A stretch of DNA of 5,237 bases from JBHEPS01 sp046261635 (GTDB lineage: Bacteria > Acidobacteriota > Thermoanaerobaculia > Gp7-AA8): contig JBHEOL010000250.1 of the NCBI GenBank assembly GCA_046261635.1, positions 1 through 5,237 of the forward strand, read 5' to 3'. Shown here in pieces: positions 1-5,237 of the stretch. The position numbers and the translations under genes are program-made. How positions within the stretch are numbered: the first letter of the stretch is position 1; each line of letters starts with the position of its first letter. The notes beneath the pieces were generated by a model. The model had not been told where the DNA came from. It ran no database searches and saw only the letters and a program-made list of their open reading frames with translations.

Positions 1-1052
1 GTGTCGTCCCGCCGCGAAGCCGCCAGCATCTTGTCATACTCGCCTCGGCGGTGGGGATCGCCCAGCACGTGAGTCGCCTCCTCGACTTTCCGGTGGATCA
101 GATCGAGGTACTCCCGCGTGATCGGCGGATAGGTTTTCGGATCGTAATCCCGTTTCAGGTCCTCGACTCTCTTCATGATCTGCGCGCGGAGCGCTGCCCG
201 CGGCACGTCCAGAACCCGGTAGAGGTCGAGCTGAGGGATCTGGCGGGCGAACGCCACGGCTTGCAGCGAACGGGTATCGCCGGGACCGAGAACCGCGAGA
301 AGCTGCAGGTCCTTCTGGGTCTGCTCGTCGTCGACCACGTCGCGCTTTCTGGCGTCCGCCGGATCGAGCACCCCGTAAACACCGAGAGTCAGAAGGGCGA
401 TGACCACGCGGGCCGTCGTGAGTGAGTCCCCCTGGAACGTGCGCAGGAAAGCCTCGATGGTCTGCGGTTCGGTCAGGCTTTCGGCGATCTTTCTTTCGTC
501 ATCCAGAAGGGGGAGCCGCTCGAGGGTGAACCTCGGCTCGGCCGCCTGGCTGATCTCGCGCTTCAGGTCGCCGAGCGATCGCCTCAGCAGCAGACCGTTG
601 GTGATCTCGCGAACTCCTGCGAGCACGAGCGCCGGAGTGGAGACGAAAATCCGCTGGTCGGGATCGAGCGGCTCGTCGCTCGTGAATGAAGCGGTCCCCT
701 GATCGAGGGCGAACAGGGGAACCATGATGCTGGCGACCCAATCGCGCAGTAGCGATTGGCGCGAGGAAGGAGTTGCGAGCTCCATGTCGTGGAAATGGAG
801 AACCAGCTCGACCGGATTGCTCTCGGCCAGCTCCCGTCCGGCCTCGGGCTCCACCAGCCCCTTCCGGACCAGATAGTCCGCCAGGGAGTCCTCGGGAGCG
901 TCCGACGTCACCATGACGATCTCGCCGAGGGATGCGTAGATGTTCCGGCGCGCGCCCCCGGCGTGAACGGTCAGATAGCCGGTCTTCCGATCGGTGATCA
1001 GGTCACCGAGGAGCGTCGAGAAAGGCGTCAGTTCGAGTCGTTCGAGCGACAT
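1..1052 (-). CDS. DUF4388 (PATAN-like) protein with degenerate C-terminal J-like domain, 3' end cut by window
   Basis: Reading the minus strand from ATG at 1052 gives 350 codons with no stop, so the C-terminus lies beyond the left edge. The start is well fixed: an in-frame TGA lies 27 nt upstream (1077-1079) with no other start codon between, although no Shine-Dalgarno is visible. Residues 1-160 resemble the DUF4388/PATAN family: a start like LELTPFSTLLGDLITDRKTG, a beta-rich segment with NIYASLGEIVMVTSD, then LADYLVRKGLV. The middle (160-270) is helical and unassigned. Residues 276-343 look like a J domain: DLYRVLDVP, a basic helix, then VEEATHVLGDPHRRGEYDKML, matching the usual end of J-domain helix III. 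The HPD motif that activates DnaK is absent; RDYDP (301-305) stands there. Such proteins are known from Acidobacteria and myxobacteria, often near signalling genes. A scaffold or regulatory role is inference; the substrate is unknown. It is transcribed divergently from the TPR operon. Confidence 0.85.
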   Translation of the reverse strand, partial: MSLERLELTPFSTLLGDLITDRKTGYLTVHAGGARRNIYASLGEIVMVTSDAPEDSLADYLVRKGLVEPEAGRELAESNPVELVLHFHDMELATPSSRQSLLRDWVASIMVPLFALDQGTASFTSDEPLDPDQRIFVSTPALVLAGVREITNGLLLRRSLGDLKREISQAAEPRFTLERLPLLDDERKIAESLTEPQTIEAFLRTFQGDSLTTARVVIALLTLGVYGVLDPADARKRDVVDDEQTQKDLQLLAVLGPGDTRSLQAVAFARQIPQLDLYRVLDVPRAALRAQIMKRVEDLKRDYDPKTYPPITREYLDLIHRKVEEATHVLGDPHRRGEYDKMLAASRRDD

Positions 1053-1223
1053 GCGAGGGGCCGCACGCGAACTGCATCAGCACGCAGGCCGGGAAAGCGG
1101 GAATATAGCACAGCGAGGGAAAGTCCCCCGTCTGACGGCCCTCCGCCTCCCCGGCGGCCGTTTTCGCGCCGGAGACCGGAAACAGCTTTGCAGAGAGTCT
1201 TGTTCAGGGGAGAAAGAGATCCG
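1053..1223. promoter_or_regulatory. Divergent intergenic region between the DUF4388 gene and the TPR operon
   Basis: This gap should hold promoters for both flanking genes. On the minus strand TATATT (1107-1102) lies about 50 bp before the DUF4388 start and is a possible -10 box, but no good -35 box is seen at the right spacing. On the plus strand no sigma70-type pair stands out. Two small inverted repeats are present: CCGTC-T-GACGG (1128-1138) and CCGCC-TCCCC-GGCGG (1143-1157), the latter soon followed by GTTTT. They could be an operator or an mRNA structure. Role is inference only. Confidence 0.35.
1206..1218 (+). promoter_or_regulatory. Ribosome binding site of the TPR gene
   Basis: The purine-rich run AGGGGAGAAAGAG lies 5 to 11 nt before the ATG at 1224. 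It supports that ATG over the ATG at 1230 and over the upstream TTG at 756, which would add about 156 residues that look unlike protein. It is the only clear Shine-Dalgarno among the four genes in the window. Confidence 0.6.
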
Positions 1224-3116
1224 ATGAAAATGACAAGACTGCTGCTCGCACTTCTGCTGACCCTCGTCGCTTCGACCGCGTCTCTGGCGGCCGAGCCCGA
1301 TCCTCCCCCGGGGGAGTGGGAGTTCATGATGGCCCGCCTTGCGGCCAACGAAGGGAAGTTCGACGAAGCGCTCCGTCTGATCGACCGGGTCCTCAAGACG
1401 GATCCGGAAAATCCGATCCTCCTTTTCGAGAAGGCGTCGATTCTGCTCGACGCGCAGAAACTTCAGAGGGGCGAGTCCGAGCTGCGGAAGCTCGTTCAGA
1501 ACCATCCGAATTTCTATGATGCGAACCGGCTCCTCGGCCGGCTCCTGCTCGACCGCTCGGGTGGAAGCCCCGGCAGGATCGAGGAGGCGCTGACCTACCT
1601 GCGTCAGGCGTACCGGCTGATGCCGGACGATCTCGCGACGGGACTGACGGTCGCCCAGATCCTCGTGGCAACCGAGCGGTTCGACGATGCCGCAAAGATC
1701 CTGGCGACGGTCGTGGAGCGGGCGCCCGACAACCGAACGGCCAACTACACGTACGCCCAGGTGCTTGGGCGGCTCGGCCGGAACGACGAAGCGTCGGAGT
1801 ATCTCGAGCGCGCCGCGGCCGCCGATCCGACCTTTGCCCCAGCGGTCTTTCAGCTGGTGGACTCGTACCAGCAGCAGCGCGAATGGCTCAAGGCGGCCGA
1901 GCTTCTCGCTCCGCTCATCGAACAAGACTCTTCGAATCCAGATCTGCGGCGCCAGCAGGCGTTCTTCTACCTTCGAGGTGGAGAGCAGGCCAGAGCGATT
2001 CCGCTCCTGGAGGAACTGGTGGCGGCCGATCCGCGCGACACGCGCTCCCGCTTCTTTCTCGCCGAGGCTTTCGCCGAGTCGGGTGATCTCGGCAAGGCCG
2101 AGGCTCTCTACCGCGAGCTCCTCGAGTTCGATCCGAACAACGTCGACTACCTCGTCAGCTTCGGTCTGACGCAGATGGCGGATCGCGACTTCGATGGAGC
2201 CTCGAAGACCTTCAGCACTCTTCTGGCCCTCGAGACATCCTCCGACGGAGTTCGCAGGCTCGCCCGCACGCAGCTCGGGGCGATTGCCCATCATCGCGGC
2301 GACTATGACGCGGCCCTCGAGAAGGCCCTGGGTGCCACCGAGGGTGAGCGGCTCAACAATCAGGCCATCAACGTCGCGCTCGACGTTTACAAACGCCGCG
2401 ACGAGTGGCCGAGTGCGATCGCCCTTCTCGACGCCCATCTCGCCAGGTTCGGCCAGGATCCTTATCTGCTGGCCAGGAAGCTCGAGTTCCTGTTCTATGC
2501 GGATCGCCAGGAGGAGGCTGCCCGGGTCGTCTCCGCCCTCGAGACCCAGGAGCGGGGAAAACTGACCCTCGCCGAGGTCTACGTCCAGGTCAAGCAGTAC
2601 GACCGGGCCGTCGAGATCCTTCGAGAAGTGCGCAAGACCGAGCCCGAAAGCATTCCCGTGCTCTTCCAGCTCGGCGCCGCTCTCGAGCGGGCCGGCAGCT
2701 TCGAGGAGTCGGAGAAGGTGTTCGAGCAGCTGCTCACCCTCGAAAAGGAGCATGCGCCGACGCTCAACTACCTCGGTTACATGTGGGCCGACAGCGGCGT
2801 GAACCTCGAGCGTTCCGCCGAGATGATCGAGAAAGCCGTCGCGACCGATCCCCGCAACGGCGCCTACCTCGACTCTCTCGGGTGGGTCTACTACCGGCTG
2901 GGGAAGCTCGACCTGGCCGAGAAGTACCTGATCGAGGCCGCCGAGATCGTCCCTGACGATCCCACCGTGCAGGAGCATCTCGGAGATCTCTATTCGAAGC
3001 TCGGCCAGTTCGACCGCGCTCTCCGGTACTACCGGACGGCTTTGGGACTCGAGCCCGAGCCGACCGATGAAGAGGGGCTGAAGGTCAAGATCGCTCAGCT
3101 CGAGAGCCGCGACTGA
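1224..3116 (+). CDS. Exported tetratricopeptide repeat (TPR) protein
   Basis: The product is 630 aa. Residues 1-23 form a signal peptide (MKM, then a Leu/Ala-rich core, probable cleavage at LAA-EP), so the protein is expected outside the cytoplasm. Almost all the rest is TPR, roughly 14 to 16 units of about 34 residues. Clear ones are at 35-65 (EGKFDEALRLIDRVLKTDPEN), 137-169, 171-203, 239-271, 273-305 and 476-613. The last units, with LNYLGYMWADSG, YLDSLGWVYYRLGKLDLAE and HLGDLYSKLGQFDRALRYY, match the C-terminus of the long TPR proteins encoded beside lolB and ispE in Pseudomonas and other bacteria. TPRs bind other proteins and no catalytic domain is seen. The start is set by the signal peptide and the purine-rich site at 1206-1218. 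The next gene begins 37 nt after the stop, so co-transcription is likely. A role in envelope assembly or lipoprotein handling is inferred from the neighbours; the partner is unknown. Confidence 0.93.
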   Translation: MKMTRLLLALLLTLVASTASLAAEPDPPPGEWEFMMARLAANEGKFDEALRLIDRVLKTDPENPILLFEKASILLDAQKLQRGESELRKLVQNHPNFYDANRLLGRLLLDRSGGSPGRIEEALTYLRQAYRLMPDDLATGLTVAQILVATERFDDAAKILATVVERAPDNRTANYTYAQVLGRLGRNDEASEYLERAAAADPTFAPAVFQLVDSYQQQREWLKAAELLAPLIEQDSSNPDLRRQQAFFYLRGGEQARAIPLLEELVAADPRDTRSRFFLAEAFAESGDLGKAEALYRELLEFDPNNVDYLVSFGLTQMADRDFDGASKTFSTLLALETSSDGVRRLARTQLGAIAHHRGDYDAALEKALGATEGERLNNQAINVALDVYKRRDEWPSAIALLDAHLARFGQDPYLLARKLEFLFYADRQEEAARVVSALETQERGKLTLAEVYVQVKQYDRAVEILREVRKTEPESIPVLFQLGAALERAGSFEESEKVFEQLLTLEKEHAPTLNYLGYMWADSGVNLERSAEMIEKAVATDPRNGAYLDSLGWVYYRLGKLDLAEKYLIEAAEIVPDDPTVQEHLGDLYSKLGQFDRALRYYRTALGLEPEPTDEEGLKVKIAQLESRD

Positions 3117-3148
3117 TGGAGGGCGGCGGAACCGTTCCGCCGCCTCCA
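3117..3148 (+). repeat. Strong hairpin between the TPR stop and the lipoprotein start
   Basis: Immediately after the TPR stop, GGAGGGCGGCGGAAC (3118-3132) pairs with GTTCCGCCGCCTCC (3134-3147), with one bulged G and a tiny loop; T3117-A3148 extends the stem. It ends 5 nt before the lipoprotein ATG at 3154. No T-tract follows, so it is not a standard intrinsic terminator. It could limit read-through, protect or cut mRNA, or control translation of the next gene; it could also be a copy of a dispersed palindromic repeat. The fold is read directly from sequence; function is inference. Confidence 0.65.
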
Positions 3149-3153
3149 GCTCC

Positions 3154-3852
3154 ATGAAGAACGCCGCGCTCTTTCTCCTGGTCCCGCTGCTGGCGCTCGC
3201 CTGCCGTTCTGCGCCACGGCCCGCCATCGATACGCTTGGCGCCCGCTCGGCGGACGAGGCGTGGACCCGGCTCGAAGAGGAGTCGCGCCGGTTCCAGGGC
3301 GCTTCGAGCTTTCTCTCGGTCCGCCCCGAGGGGGCGCGGCGATTCGACGCGACCCTGGCGATCGACGCTCAGGGACGACTCGCATTGAGCGCCATCTCCC
3401 CGCTCGGCACGACCCTGTTCCGCCTCTTCGCGGAAGGGGACCGCGTTCTCGTTCTCAACGATCATGAAAAGAGCTGGTGGCGCGGGTCGTTCGAGGAGTT
3501 CTCCCTCCGGACCGGGCTGTTCGCCGGCGTTCCGATCGTCGGCGCCTCGGATCTCGGCAGGCTCCTGTTCGGCCTCCCGATCGAGGCGGAGACCGTTCGA
3601 GAAGGGGAGTGGCGAATCGGCAGTTCCGGCCTTCGCTACCGCGTCGGCAGGACTGGAATCGAAGAAGTTGCGGCCGGTCCGGCAAGAATCTTCTACGAGC
3701 CCGCCGTCTATCCGCCGGTCGGAGTCCGGATCGTCGCCCCCGGATCGTCGATGACCCTCGAGCACCTGGAGATCGTCTCCGGATCCGGGCCGATCGAGAT
3801 CCCGGATCCTGACCCCGCGTGGAAATTCGCGGTGCCGGGGAGGGCGAGGTAA
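3154..3852 (+). CDS. LolB/DUF4292-like outer-membrane lipoprotein
   Basis: The product is 232 aa. It begins with a lipoprotein signal: basic MKN, a hydrophobic stretch LFLLVPLLALA, then Cys17 as the probable lipidation site. The lipobox is ALAC, with Ala instead of the usual Leu at -3. Arg at +2 is not the Asp inner-membrane retention signal, so outer-membrane sorting is expected. The mature part is beta-rich in the manner of the LolA/LolB/DUF4292 fold: FQGASSFLSVRPEGARRFDATLAIDAQGRLALSAISPLGTT... in strands, then FRLFAEGDRVLVLNDHEKSWWRG and a segment with DLGRLLFGLP. LolB accepts lipoproteins from LolA and inserts them into the outer membrane; its gene commonly lies directly upstream of ispE, as here. 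Direct similarity to E. coli LolB is weak by eye, so the symbol is withheld. The start fits the signal peptide, but no Shine-Dalgarno precedes it and a hairpin ends 5 nt upstream. Confidence 0.82.
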   Translation: MKNAALFLLVPLLALACRSAPRPAIDTLGARSADEAWTRLEEESRRFQGASSFLSVRPEGARRFDATLAIDAQGRLALSAISPLGTTLFRLFAEGDRVLVLNDHEKSWWRGSFEEFSLRTGLFAGVPIVGASDLGRLLFGLPIEAETVREGEWRIGSSGLRYRVGRTGIEEVAAGPARIFYEPAVYPPVGVRIVAPGSSMTLEHLEIVSGSGPIEIPDPDPAWKFAVPGRAR

Positions 3853-3871
3853 GGACGAACTGACTTCGTCC
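3853..3871 (+). repeat. Small hairpin directly after the lipoprotein stop codon
   Basis: GGACGAA (3853-3859) pairs perfectly with TTCGTCC (3865-3871) around a CTGAC loop, starting right after the TAA. A GC-rich run follows instead of a T-tract, so a classical terminator is unlikely. The remaining gap to ispE (3872-3942) is pyrimidine-rich and shows neither a convincing promoter nor a Shine-Dalgarno. Confidence 0.4.
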
Positions 3872-3942
3872 CGGCTCGTCCCGTGACGCAACTTCCGAGC
3901 GTCCTACTCCTCTCTCTTCACTTCCGATAGACTTCGACCTCG

Positions 3943-4830
3943 ATGGAATCGCTCACAGTCCGGTCTTTCGCCAAGATCAACTGGATGCTCCGGATTCTCG
4001 GCCCTCGCCCGGACGGCTATCACGATCTCGAGACGATCTTCCAGACGATCTCGTTACACGACGTCCTCACCTTCAGCCCTTCCGACCGGCTCGAGCTGGC
4101 TTGTGACGACCCGACGATTCCGCCGGGAGAAGCGAATCTCGCCTGGCAGGCGGCCGCGAGGATGATCGAGGAGTTCGGGATCGATCCGGTGAGGATCGAC
4201 ATCCGGAAGGCGATTCCGGCGGGCGGAGGTCTCGGCGGAGGCTCGTCGAACGCGGCGACGGCGCTGATGGCGCTCGATCGGATCTTCGATCTGAATGCGG
4301 GGCCGGAGCGGCTGCTCGACATCGCAATCCAGCTCGGGTCGGACGTCCCCTTCTTTCTCGTCGGAGGAACCGCGTGGGGATCGGGAAGGGGCGAGCGGCT
4401 GCGCCTGCTCCCGTCTCCGCCGCCGGTGCCCCTGATGCTCCTGCTGCCGGAGGAGCGTGTCGGGACGGCGGACGCCTATGCCGCGCTGGCGGAAGCACGC
4501 GCGAACGGGGATGTGCGGGTTCCGAGGCCCTTTCGGTTCGACCTGGCGGAGTGGGTGATGCGGGAAGGGGTGGTGGACCGCGGATCGGATCTGGTCAACG
4601 ACTTCGAAGCGATCGTTTTCCGGAGACATCCACGGCTGCGGGATCTGAAGGAAGCGCTGCTGGACGCGGGGGCTGCGTTGGCGCTGATGAGCGGTTCGGG
4701 ATCGGCGATCTTCGGCGCGTTCCGCGACCGCGAGTCGAGGGACCGCGCGGTGCCGCGATTCGTGCGCGGCCTGACGGCGGTGCCGTGCGAGACGATCTCG
4801 GCGCACGAGGCGATGAGAGACCTGCGGTAG
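3943..4830 (+). CDS. ispE: 4-diphosphocytidyl-2-C-methyl-D-erythritol kinase
   Basis: IspE is a cytoplasmic GHMP-family kinase. It uses ATP to phosphorylate the 2-hydroxyl of 4-diphosphocytidyl-2-C-methyl-D-erythritol, a step of the MEP route to IPP and DMAPP. The 295-aa length is normal. All family signatures are present: FAKINWMLRILGPRPDGYHD (9-28) with catalytic Lys11; the glycine-rich ATP loop PAGGGLGGGSSNAA (92-105); LGSDVPFFLVGGTAWGSGRG (131-150) with catalytic Asp134; and the C-terminal MSGSGSAIFGAF (249-260). ATG at 3943 puts the AKIN motif at the usual distance from the N-terminus, although no Shine-Dalgarno is visible. The gene lies 90 nt after the lipoprotein gene and before tRNA-Gln, as in many Proteobacteria. 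Its TAG stop is also the first base triplet of a short repeat that leads into a palindromic element. The enzyme appears intact, with no missing key residue. Confidence 0.97.
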   Translation: MESLTVRSFAKINWMLRILGPRPDGYHDLETIFQTISLHDVLTFSPSDRLELACDDPTIPPGEANLAWQAAARMIEEFGIDPVRIDIRKAIPAGGGLGGGSSNAATALMALDRIFDLNAGPERLLDIAIQLGSDVPFFLVGGTAWGSGRGERLRLLPSPPPVPLMLLLPEERVGTADAYAALAEARANGDVRVPRPFRFDLAEWVMREGVVDRGSDLVNDFEAIVFRRHPRLRDLKEALLDAGAALALMSGSGSAIFGAFRDRESRDRAVPRFVRGLTAVPCETISAHEAMRDLR

Positions 4831-4857
4831 TGGCAGAGGACATAGTGGCGGAGGATT
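4828..4857 (+). repeat. Imperfect 15-bp tandem duplication at the ispE stop codon
   Basis: TAGTGGCAGAGGACA (4828-4842) is followed at once by TAGTGGCGGAGGATT (4843-4857); 12 of 15 bases match, including 12 of the first 13. The first copy starts with the ispE stop codon and the second forms part of the left arm of the inverted repeat. This may mark the junction where the palindromic element joined the gene end, or a decayed extra arm of it. Confidence 0.55.
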
Positions 4858-4923
4858 CATCCTCCGACGCTCGGACGTGCAGGCCGCAGGAACGTGAAGG
4901 CCGGAGGATGAATCCTCCGCCAC
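4845..4923. repeat. REP/BIME-like double-palindrome element (two 22-bp inverted arms)
   Basis: The 22-bp arm at 4845-4866 is the exact reverse complement of 4902-4923, with a 35-bp spacer. Each arm is itself nearly palindromic: CGGAGGATTCATCCTCCG (4849-4866) and CGGAGGATGAATCCTCCG (4902-4919) fold with an 8-bp stem around two central bases. The element can therefore form one long hairpin or two small ones. It lies in the 137-bp gap between ispE and tRNA-Gln, on no gene. This is the design of REP/BIME-type dispersed intergenic repeats. Alternatively it could act as a bidirectional terminator, but neither side has a T-tract. That it occurs elsewhere in the genome is inference. Confidence 0.7.
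4875..4908 (+). repeat. Imperfect 17-bp tandem repeat inside the palindromic element
   Basis: ACGTGCAGGCCGCAGGA (4875-4891) is followed directly by ACGTGAAGGCCGGAGGA (4892-4908); 15 of 17 bases match. The second copy overlaps the start of the right inverted arm, so part of the spacer may derive from slippage or from an earlier copy of the arm. Confidence 0.55.
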
Positions 4924-4967
4924 ATGGAATCCCGGCTGCAGGGGACTCTGTTGAGGGTCGGCGGCGG

Positions 4968-5042
4968 TGGGGAGTCGCCAAGTGGTAAGGCATCGGCCTT
5001 TGGAGCCGACATTCGGAGGTTCGAATCCTCCCTCCCCAGCCA
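4968..5042 (+). tRNA. tRNA-Gln (anticodon UUG)
   Basis: The sequence folds as a complete 75-nt tRNA. The acceptor stem is TGGGGAG (4968-4974) with CTCCCCA (5032-5038), discriminator G5039 and encoded CCA (5040-5042). The anticodon stem TCGGC (4993-4997)/GCCGA (5005-5009) encloses CTTTGGA, giving anticodon TTG at 5000-5002, which reads CAA and, by wobble, CAG. The T arm contains GGTTCGAATCC. The U1-A72 acceptor end and overall sequence closely resemble bacterial tRNA-Gln. No clear promoter is seen between the palindromic element and the tRNA, so it may be transcribed from upstream with ispE. Location after ispE is conserved in several bacterial groups. Confidence 0.97.
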
Positions 5043-5062
5043 ACGCCGCCTTGCTTTGGGGG

Positions 5063-5090
5063 TTGCGCCCGGGGCGCGAATTCGTAGAAT
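5063..5090 (+). promoter_or_regulatory. Candidate sigma70-type promoter for tRNA-Gln(CUG)
   Basis: TTGCGC (5063-5068) and TAGAAT (5085-5090) are separated by 16 bp and match the -35/-10 consensus at 4 and 5 of 6 positions by eye. Transcription would start near 5097, about 65 nt before the second tRNA. The inverted repeat GCGCC-CGG-GGCGC (5065-5077) overlaps the -35 box and spacer; it may be an operator, the end of the upstream tRNA transcript, or chance in GC-rich DNA. Confidence 0.4.
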
Positions 5091-5146
5091 AACCCCGCCC
5101 CGGGAAGGGTTCTCGGGGTTCCGCACACCGCGAGCCCTTTCGCGGT
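5091..5146 (+). other. Two hairpins in the spacer between the tRNA genes
   Basis: AACCCCG (5091-5097) pairs with CGGGGTT (5114-5120), with a possible inner CCC/GGG stem. ACCGCGA (5127-5133) pairs with TCGCGGT (5140-5146), followed by the weak T-rich CGCTTTGACCTCTT. They could terminate the tRNA-Gln(UUG) transcript or form a structured precursor leader for tRNA-Gln(CUG). Neither has a proper T-tract, so terminator function is unproven. Confidence 0.4.
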
Positions 5147-5162
5147 CGCTTTGACCTCTTGC

Positions 5163-5236
5163 TGGGAGGTCGTTCAATGGTAGGACATCTGGCTCTGGAC
5201 CAGAGAATCGGGGTTCGACTCCCTGCCTCCCAGCCA
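5163..5236 (+). tRNA. tRNA-Gln (anticodon CUG)
   Basis: A complete 74-nt tRNA ends one base before the window edge. The acceptor stem is TGGGAGG (5163-5169) with CCTCCCA (5226-5232), then discriminator G5233 and encoded CCA (5234-5236). The anticodon stem TCTGG (5188-5192)/CCAGA (5200-5204) encloses CTCTGGA, giving anticodon CTG at 5195-5197, which reads CAG. The T arm has GGGTTCGACTCCC. It shares the U1-A72 end, loop ending GGA and 3' end with the upstream tRNA-Gln(UUG), but the D arm and anticodon stem differ clearly, so it is a separate isoacceptor and not a recent tandem copy. Confidence 0.97.
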
Positions 5237-5237
5237 A

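Noticed and set aside
756..1223. Upstream extension of the TPR gene to a TTG start at 756
   Set aside because: The added residues are antisense to the DUF4388 gene and look random. The ATG at 1224 has a good ribosome binding site and begins a proper signal peptide.
1077..3227. 716-codon open frame on the minus strand opposite the TPR gene
   Set aside because: It is a shadow of a GC-rich gene with strong third-position bias. Its protein is an antisense copy with repetitive E/L/R/G runs and no recognisable domain, whereas the plus-strand reading is a clear TPR protein with signal peptide.
3085..3891. 268-codon minus-strand frame opposite the lipoprotein gene
   Set aside because: It is low-complexity (R/E/G/P-rich) with no family features, and the opposite strand encodes a convincing lipoprotein.
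4845..4923. Double palindrome as a CRISPR array or standard intrinsic terminator
   Set aside because: There are only two inverted arms with no regular direct repeats and spacers, and no T-tract follows on either strand.
4054..5043. 329-codon minus-strand frame opposite ispE, and similar frames running over the tRNAs
   Set aside because: It is antisense to an intact ispE, the palindromic element and a tRNA, so it is explained as GC-driven open frame.
5028..5237. Direct repeat of the tRNA 3' ends (TCCCCAGCCAA and CTCCCAGCCAA) as integration att sites
   Set aside because: The similarity is explained by shared tRNA-Gln acceptor sequence and encoded CCA; no integrase or foreign DNA lies between them.

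Overview
The window is a GC-rich (about two thirds by eye), gene-dense bacterial chromosomal segment. It looks like core genome, not a mobile or defence region. Codons end mostly in G or C. The gene content suits a diderm bacterium that makes isoprenoids by the MEP pathway and has outer-membrane lipoproteins. The DUF4388 plus J-like protein and the gene order suggest Acidobacteriota or a deltaproteobacterial/myxobacterial-type lineage. That placement is inference, since no phylogenetic marker is present.

Layout: positions 1-1052 hold a minus-strand gene that runs off the left edge. It encodes a DUF4388 (PATAN-like) protein with a degenerate DnaJ-like C-terminal domain. A 171-bp divergent intergenic region follows. 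Three plus-strand genes then lie in a probable operon: an exported 630-aa TPR protein (1224-3116), a LolB/DUF4292-like lipoprotein (3154-3852), and ispE, 4-diphosphocytidyl-2-C-methyl-D-erythritol kinase (3943-4830). Hairpins sit directly after the stop codons of the first two genes. ispE is followed by a compact palindromic repeat element (4845-4923), then tRNA-Gln(UUG) (4968-5042), a spacer with a candidate promoter and two hairpins, and tRNA-Gln(CUG) (5163-5236) at the right edge.

The order TPR protein - LolB-type lipoprotein - ispE - tRNA-Gln matches a known conserved neighbourhood. In Pseudomonas it continues into prs, rplY and pth, so prs is a reasonable guess for what lies beyond the right edge. 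The exported TPR protein and the lipoprotein probably act in the periplasm or at the outer membrane. ispE supplies isoprenoid precursors, and the two tRNAs together read both glutamine codons.

I found no convincing new biological system. The points worth a second look are non-coding: the double-palindrome element against the ispE stop codon, the hairpin and missing Shine-Dalgarno before the lipoprotein gene, and the structured leader before the second tRNA.
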